The translations under genes were made by a program, and so were the position numbers. Of a stretch of DNA of 64,000 nt, positions 59,644 to 64,000 are shown in pieces. The stretch lies in assembly GCF_000497045.1 (NCBI RefSeq), contig NW_015961959.1, positions 930,001-994,000 on the forward strand, read 5' to 3'. This DNA is from Kalmanozyma brasiliensis GHG001. Lineage: Eukaryota > Basidiomycota > Ustilaginomycetes > Ustilaginales. The notes beneath the pieces are model-generated. The model did not search any database. It was not told the origin of the DNA and saw only the letters and a list, made by a program, of their open reading frames with translations. The first letter of the stretch is position 1, and every line of letters starts with the position of its first letter.

Positions 59644-62495
59644 AGGGCCAACATGTAACATAGAAGCTCGAAGCATGCTCAAGACGTCTCCCGATCTCAA
59701 TCGAGCGGTCGAGTGAGATGAGTTGAGATCGGCGATCTGGCTAACATGGCTTGAGCCTTCGGCCACTCTCCGACGACGTGAGCTCTCGCGATGGGGCTCG
59801 CTTATCAATGAATGCCCCGCTCCGTGCGAGGCACGCATCGTCCAATCTTATGCAAGGCACCACCGAGCGCTGCAGGGTCATGCTGCTCCAATCTTTGCGG
59901 AACGCGGATCACGCTGGTGGTGGAGAAAGTCTCGGAGATGGCCGAACCTTGTGCGGGGCCAAGCAATCATCTCTCCCAAAGATAGCAGCGTTTCAATGCA
60001 AACGACACCCGGATCTTCGCGCTTATCGTTGAGGGAAGAGCGGACTGGGTTGCGAAAGTGCGGGGCGCCATGTGGGAAGAGCAACGGTCACGATGGCATG
60101 GTTTTTGCTATCAAAGGCTGCAGAGAGGGGATGGTGGTGCTCGAGACGTTTCCGAGCAGCCGCGTCGTGAGGAGGAATTGTTTTGGCGGGTGAAGTTTGT
60201 TAGGTCGAGCAATGGAAGCTCGGAAGTGGCTTCGATGATAGAAGGACATTTTTACCCCGCCGCCTCTGCTGCAGATCGGCTCCCGCCCTGACACTGCACC
60301 AAACTGACTAGTCCTTCTTGTCCGCTCTCGATACGGTTCGACGAGAGTCGACGGTGTGACAAGAAGGCTTAGCATGTCCAAATCGACATCGAAGCCTGCT
60401 TATGATGCTGAGGCTCTTCGCAAGCCCACCAATAGAAGGTTCGGGTTGCGACGGAAGCCAATCGAGCGTCGCAATGATTGGCGTTGAGCAGCTTAGACAA
60501 AGAAGAGTTGGAGCGCGGCAGTTGAAATTCGTGCATGCATACCATGCAGAACAAGTTTTTTTTTCTCCTTTGTCTCGTTGGTGCATCGCAAAAACTTTTA
60601 GTGACAGGACTGACCAATCCCGCGTGACCTGCTCGATTGTACATGGCTCACTTCCTCGGCTTTGCGGCATGAGAAACAGTCCTCCCAGTATACTGTCACG
60701 ATGCCGCTGTGCCGAACCGACATCCTTCCGATGGAGTGTGGTGTCGTGTGGCGAAAACGAATCTCTCGTGCGACGCGAAAGGAAGAAGACCTGTCACAGC
60801 CGACTGAGTTTGATCTCGTGCTCGACCCGAAGAAGCTTAAGCGAAGGCAAAAGCGGGCTCGAGACCAGTCACGGGGGATCCGCCGTTAGAGCCGATAAAC
60901 AGAGTTCTTGTCGAATTTTATCAATTTTAAAGTGCGAGGCCAGCGCTTCTACGGCGAGATTTCTCTGGGCTCGGCGGTTGGCCAGTCGAACACGCCTTAT
61001 CTCTCTGTCCAACTTGGCCCTACTACAAAGAAATGCGGCGTTTGGAATTCTTCCACGGACCAGCCACTCTGCCAAGCGAGGGGCCATCTTGGACACCTTG
61101 GCCATCTCCATTGGCTTTCAGGTTGCACAGATACGTCCTTCGCACTCAATCGGATACGAGCTTGATGCTGGAACGGGAACAGCAGGTAACGATAAGGTTG
61201 ACGGAGCATAACAAGGCGGAGAGTTCTGTGGACGGGCGAAACAGGAGCCAACTCAGTCTAGGCTTGGGTGGATGCGGTTCAATTTGCGACACACACATGC
61301 TTCGGAAGACGTTGCTCCTTTTCAATTTCGCTTGGCCTTTCACTTTTTGGTTCCTCGTCTGATCCTGCGTCCTTCTGCAGCCGCTACTCTCTCTATTGGA
61401 TCGTGTCGCGTTGCACCTCGTCTACGAGCAGAGTCCCAGGTATACCTACTCGCCAAGTGCCTCGTCTCGCCTACGCCTACACCATCCCAAAGCCACCCGC
61501 CATTCCCACCGGTTCGGAGTCAAGCTTCCGTCCTCTTCCCCACTTCGTCTCTTTGTCGTGTGCCTGACGCATTCGCCTATCGCCGCACGCCTCTTTGGAG
61601 CGCGTTCTTTCTCATTGGCTGCCGTGTCAGTACCAGTCCGAACCCGGATGCTATCCCTGGCTTCGCCTTGCAACCAACCTCACTGCTCCGCCCCTTCCGT
61701 TGGTGTTCCGCCTCGACTGGACTGCATGCTAGCCCGTGATAAGAGAGTTCTGGATGCTCCCCTGGGCTAGAGTGCATTGCAGTCGGCCTCATGCGAACGC
61801 CTATCTCTCACAAAGTTGCGCGCGCTCGACCCTTTTGCCCCTCGCCACATGCCACCAACGCCATGGCATCGCTGCGCTAGTGCTGCCATTCACCTCGGTT
61901 CCTGAAAGAATAGGTCTCTGACACGATGCTCCAAAGACGATACCACACGCTTTGCCACTCGCCGGTCTGTAAGCTGTCTCGTGATGAGAATGAGCGAGAT
62001 AGAGCATATCAAGTAGCTGTCATGAGGATGCGTCGACAGTCGAAGTGACTGCACAAAGTCCTAAAATTTAATCTCCTGGTTGCTGCCCTTCTGCTGTTCC
62101 CTTCACGGGTGAAATTTAGTTGGAAAAAAAAAGTCTCTTCTCGAACCGGCTCATGTCGACTGTTCTTTCGCCGGTGCAACTCTCCTCTGGTTCGTACGCC
62201 CTTCGCCACGCTAACTTCACAGAGTCCAGGTGACCTCCTCGACCGTCTTCCTATCTGGCTATCCTCAATCTCGCTCGCCCTCGCCCTCGCCCATTCCTAT
62301 ATCACCCCGCTCTTCCCGTCTTCATACCCTTCTTCCGTCCCTTACCCACACGTCTCCCCTCCGCCCTTCCCTGCTGTCTGTGCAGTCCTTATTCTTCGCG
62401 GTCCTGCCTTCCATCTTCGCTCGTTGACGAGTAAAAGCAGTGGCAATCCTTCGTCACCTTTCCCCTCCGCCCTCGGCATACACTCGCTCGTCATC
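59644..62495. other. Long region without a supported gene (2.85 kb)
   Basis: Several ATG frames of 150-270 codons exist (such as 59723-60193 and 60402-61211), but their translations are rich in Ser, Arg and Cys, with no motifs and no codon bias like the neighbours. The stretch from about 62220 to 62470 is pyrimidine-rich and is probably the promoter and leader of the CNT transporter. Small AT-rich patches occur at 60905-60930 and 62060-62130. No tRNA was found by eye. It may hold a noncoding RNA or a fast-evolving multi-exon gene. Confidence 0.4.
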
Positions 62496-64000
62496 ATGTC
62501 GGCTACCCAGACTCCTCAGCTCTCTAAGGACGCTCCCATCGAGGAGCACGCTGCTACCAGCAGCGGCTCCCACCACGATGCTCACGACGACAAGATCGCC
62601 TACTCTTCGTCGGATCGCGACATCGAGAGCAGCGGTCGCCCTCCCATCGAGGCCATCGAGCCCCACCCTCAGGGCGAGCCTGGCCGTGCCAGCAAGCTTT
62701 GGCACTCGATTCGCACCCACAAGGCTACCCGCATCATCTTCGACATGGCTCTCATCTGCCTCATCCTCGGCTGGTGGTTGCCCGGCATCATTCGTGAGGA
62801 GACTCGCCACCGATGGGTCATCACCACCATCTGGTCCTGGTTCTTCATCCTCCTCATCCTCTTCCACAACGACCGATACATCCCCAAGAAGCCCTTTGCC
62901 GACGCCATCGAGGTTGTCTGGTCCAACGGTGTCTCCAAGCCCTGGAGCATGATCCCTCACTACGGTCAGATCGGTCTTGGCTGGCTCGCTCTCCTCGCTC
63001 TCTACTTTGGCAGTGCTTTCGGCGTCAAGGAGATCCCCGAGTCGCGATACGCCGACCGTGCTCGCTCGCTCTTCGGCCTCTTCCTGATCAACTGCTTCTT
63101 CTACGTCATCTCGACCCGTCGCACCGCCATCAAGCTCCAGCCCGTCATGACCGGTCTCGGTCTTCAGATGATCATCGGTCTCCTCGTCTTCAAGACGGGT
63201 GCCTTCTTCAGCGTTGCTAGGTGGCTCGCTTTCGCCGCCGCCGACTTGCTCGCTCAGGGTCAGCTCGGTGGTGCTGCCTTCTTCTGGGGCAACCTCGCCG
63301 GCCAGCACTACTTCTTCATCGACACGCTCTCCTCGATCATCTTCTTCGTTGCCCTCGTCGTCCTGCTTTCGTACCTCGGTGTCATGTCCTGGGCCATTCG
63401 CAAGTTCGCCTGGCTCTTCTTCAAGCTCATGGGCATCTCGGGTGCCGAGGCCGTTGTCGCCGCTGCTTCGCCCTTCATCGGTCAGGGTGAGAACGCCGTG
63501 CTGGTGCAGAGCTTCCTCGACCTCATGACCAACGCCGAGATCTTCCAGGTGCTCACCTCGGGTTTCGCCACCATCGCTGGTTCCGTCTTCCTCGCCTACG
63601 TCCAGATGGGTGTTTCGCCCACCCACCTCATCACCGCCGCCGTCATGTCGATCCCCGCCTCGATCGCTGCCTCCAAGATGGTCGTTCCCGAGACCGAGAC
63701 GCCCGTCACTGCCGGCTCGGTCAACATTCAGCTCAACGAGAAGTCGGACGCTGTTGACCCGCTCCACGCCTTCTCCAACGGTGCTTGGCTCGGTGTCCGC
63801 GTTGCCGCGCTCATCTTTTGCAACGTGCTCTGCATCGTTTCGCTCCTCTACGCCGTCAACGGTGTCCTGACCTACATCGGCAACTTCTGGACCATCAACA
63901 AGCTCACGCTTACCCTCATCCTCGGTTACATCCTCTACCCCTTCGTCTGGTGCATGGGTGTTCCCAAGGCCGAGCTTCTGCGCGTCAGCCAGCTTTTGGC
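62496..64000 (+). CDS. Concentrative nucleoside transporter (CNT family), cut by right edge
   Basis: 501 codons are visible from the ATG at 62496; the end lies beyond the window. The protein imports nucleosides with protons or sodium across the plasma membrane. After a polar N-terminus of about 70 residues, helices alternate: IIFDMALICLILGWWLPGII, WFFILLILFHN, IGLGWLALLALYFG, FLINCFFYVI, LQMIIGLLVFKTGAFF and FVALVVLLSYLGVMSW. The substrate-binding motif GQGENAVLV starts at residue 329 and a second half-site is in SNGAWLGVRVAALI. TLILGYILYPFVWCMGVP is the typical C-terminal CNT segment. The extremely strong C-ending codon bias implies high expression, and it creates a long antisense open frame (62454-63767) that I do not regard as a gene. 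Confidence 0.9.
   Translation, partial: MSATQTPQLSKDAPIEEHAATSSGSHHDAHDDKIAYSSSDRDIESSGRPPIEAIEPHPQGEPGRASKLWHSIRTHKATRIIFDMALICLILGWWLPGIIREETRHRWVITTIWSWFFILLILFHNDRYIPKKPFADAIEVVWSNGVSKPWSMIPHYGQIGLGWLALLALYFGSAFGVKEIPESRYADRARSLFGLFLINCFFYVISTRRTAIKLQPVMTGLGLQMIIGLLVFKTGAFFSVARWLAFAAADLLAQGQLGGAAFFWGNLAGQHYFFIDTLSSIIFFVALVVLLSYLGVMSWAIRKFAWLFFKLMGISGAEAVVAAASPFIGQGENAVLVQSFLDLMTNAEIFQVLTSGFATIAGSVFLAYVQMGVSPTHLITAAVMSIPASIAASKMVVPETETPVTAGSVNIQLNEKSDAVDPLHAFSNGAWLGVRVAALIFCNVLCIVSLLYAVNGVLTYIGNFWTINKLTLTLILGYILYPFVWCMGVPKAELLRVSQLL

Noticed and set aside
60402..61211. 269-codon ATG frame between thiolase and CNT genes
   Set aside because: Composition rich in Ser, Arg and Cys with mixed codon endings; no domain, no signal peptide, no neighbour-like codon use.
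62454..63767. 437-codon open frame antisense to the CNT transporter
   Set aside because: It mirrors the C-ending codon bias of the sense gene; the translation is Asp/Glu/Gly/Val-rich and without motifs.

Overview
This window reads as nuclear chromosome of a basidiomycete smut fungus (Ustilaginaceae: Ustilago, Sporisorium, Pseudozyma or Moesziomyces type). The support is dense, moderately GC-rich, mostly intron-poor genes with C/G-ending codons; short GT-AG introns of roughly 70-210 bp; and a purely fungal gene set (GT15 mannosyltransferase, Zn2Cys6 factor, NRPS-like reductase, SPC1, FYV7, EAF, smut-like secreted protein). I found no bacterial, viral, transposon, rRNA, tRNA or CRISPR signature. 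About 35 protein genes are supported. Two are cut by the window edges (left: minus-strand hypothetical; right: CNT nucleoside transporter). Starts were set at ATG codons, so many genes begin inside a longer open frame, and ten genes were rebuilt across introns by hand.

Layout. 1-8 kb is housekeeping: a carbonyl-reductase-like SDR, TRM7 tRNA methyltransferase, FYV7 rRNA processing factor, the TAE1/NTMT1 N-terminal methyltransferase and a glycine-rich-domain (DUF1399) protein with a spliced Cys-Gly tail. 8-14 kb is an accessory island: a small secreted protein followed by four same-strand paralogs of an unrecognised ~150-160 aa cytosolic-type family. Three of them share one intron position, and all four have a similar upstream element. 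14-22.6 kb returns to conserved genes: a KRE2/MNT1 mannosyltransferase, a second SDR, methionine aminopeptidase 1, an ABHD11/IMO32 hydrolase, a TDA10/glycerate-kinase-like P-loop kinase and a DUF938 methyltransferase. 24.3-37 kb holds a 1652-residue Ser-rich protein, a histidine acid phosphatase and a large Zn2Cys6 transcription factor. 37-46 kb is all minus strand: SPC1 (three exons), an EAF-type elongation factor, a secreted GH51 arabinofuranosidase and an adenylation-thiolation-reductase NRPS-like enzyme. 47-60 kb has an HAD hydrolase, a seven-helix membrane protein, a DHHC palmitoyltransferase, a two-LIM protein, MsrA, EXO70 and a 3-ketoacyl-CoA thiolase. A 2.85 kb stretch without a convincing gene precedes the CNT transporter at the right edge.

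Themes. Secretory pathway and surface genes (SPC1, KRE2-type mannosyltransferase, EXO70, GH51, the secreted protein, DHHC) sit among RNA and translation maintenance genes (TRM7, FYV7, MetAP1, NTMT1). Nothing here looks like one operon-like pathway. The most unusual unit is the tandem family at about 9.9-13.5 kb; the NRPS-like reductase is a lone enzyme with no tailoring genes beside it.
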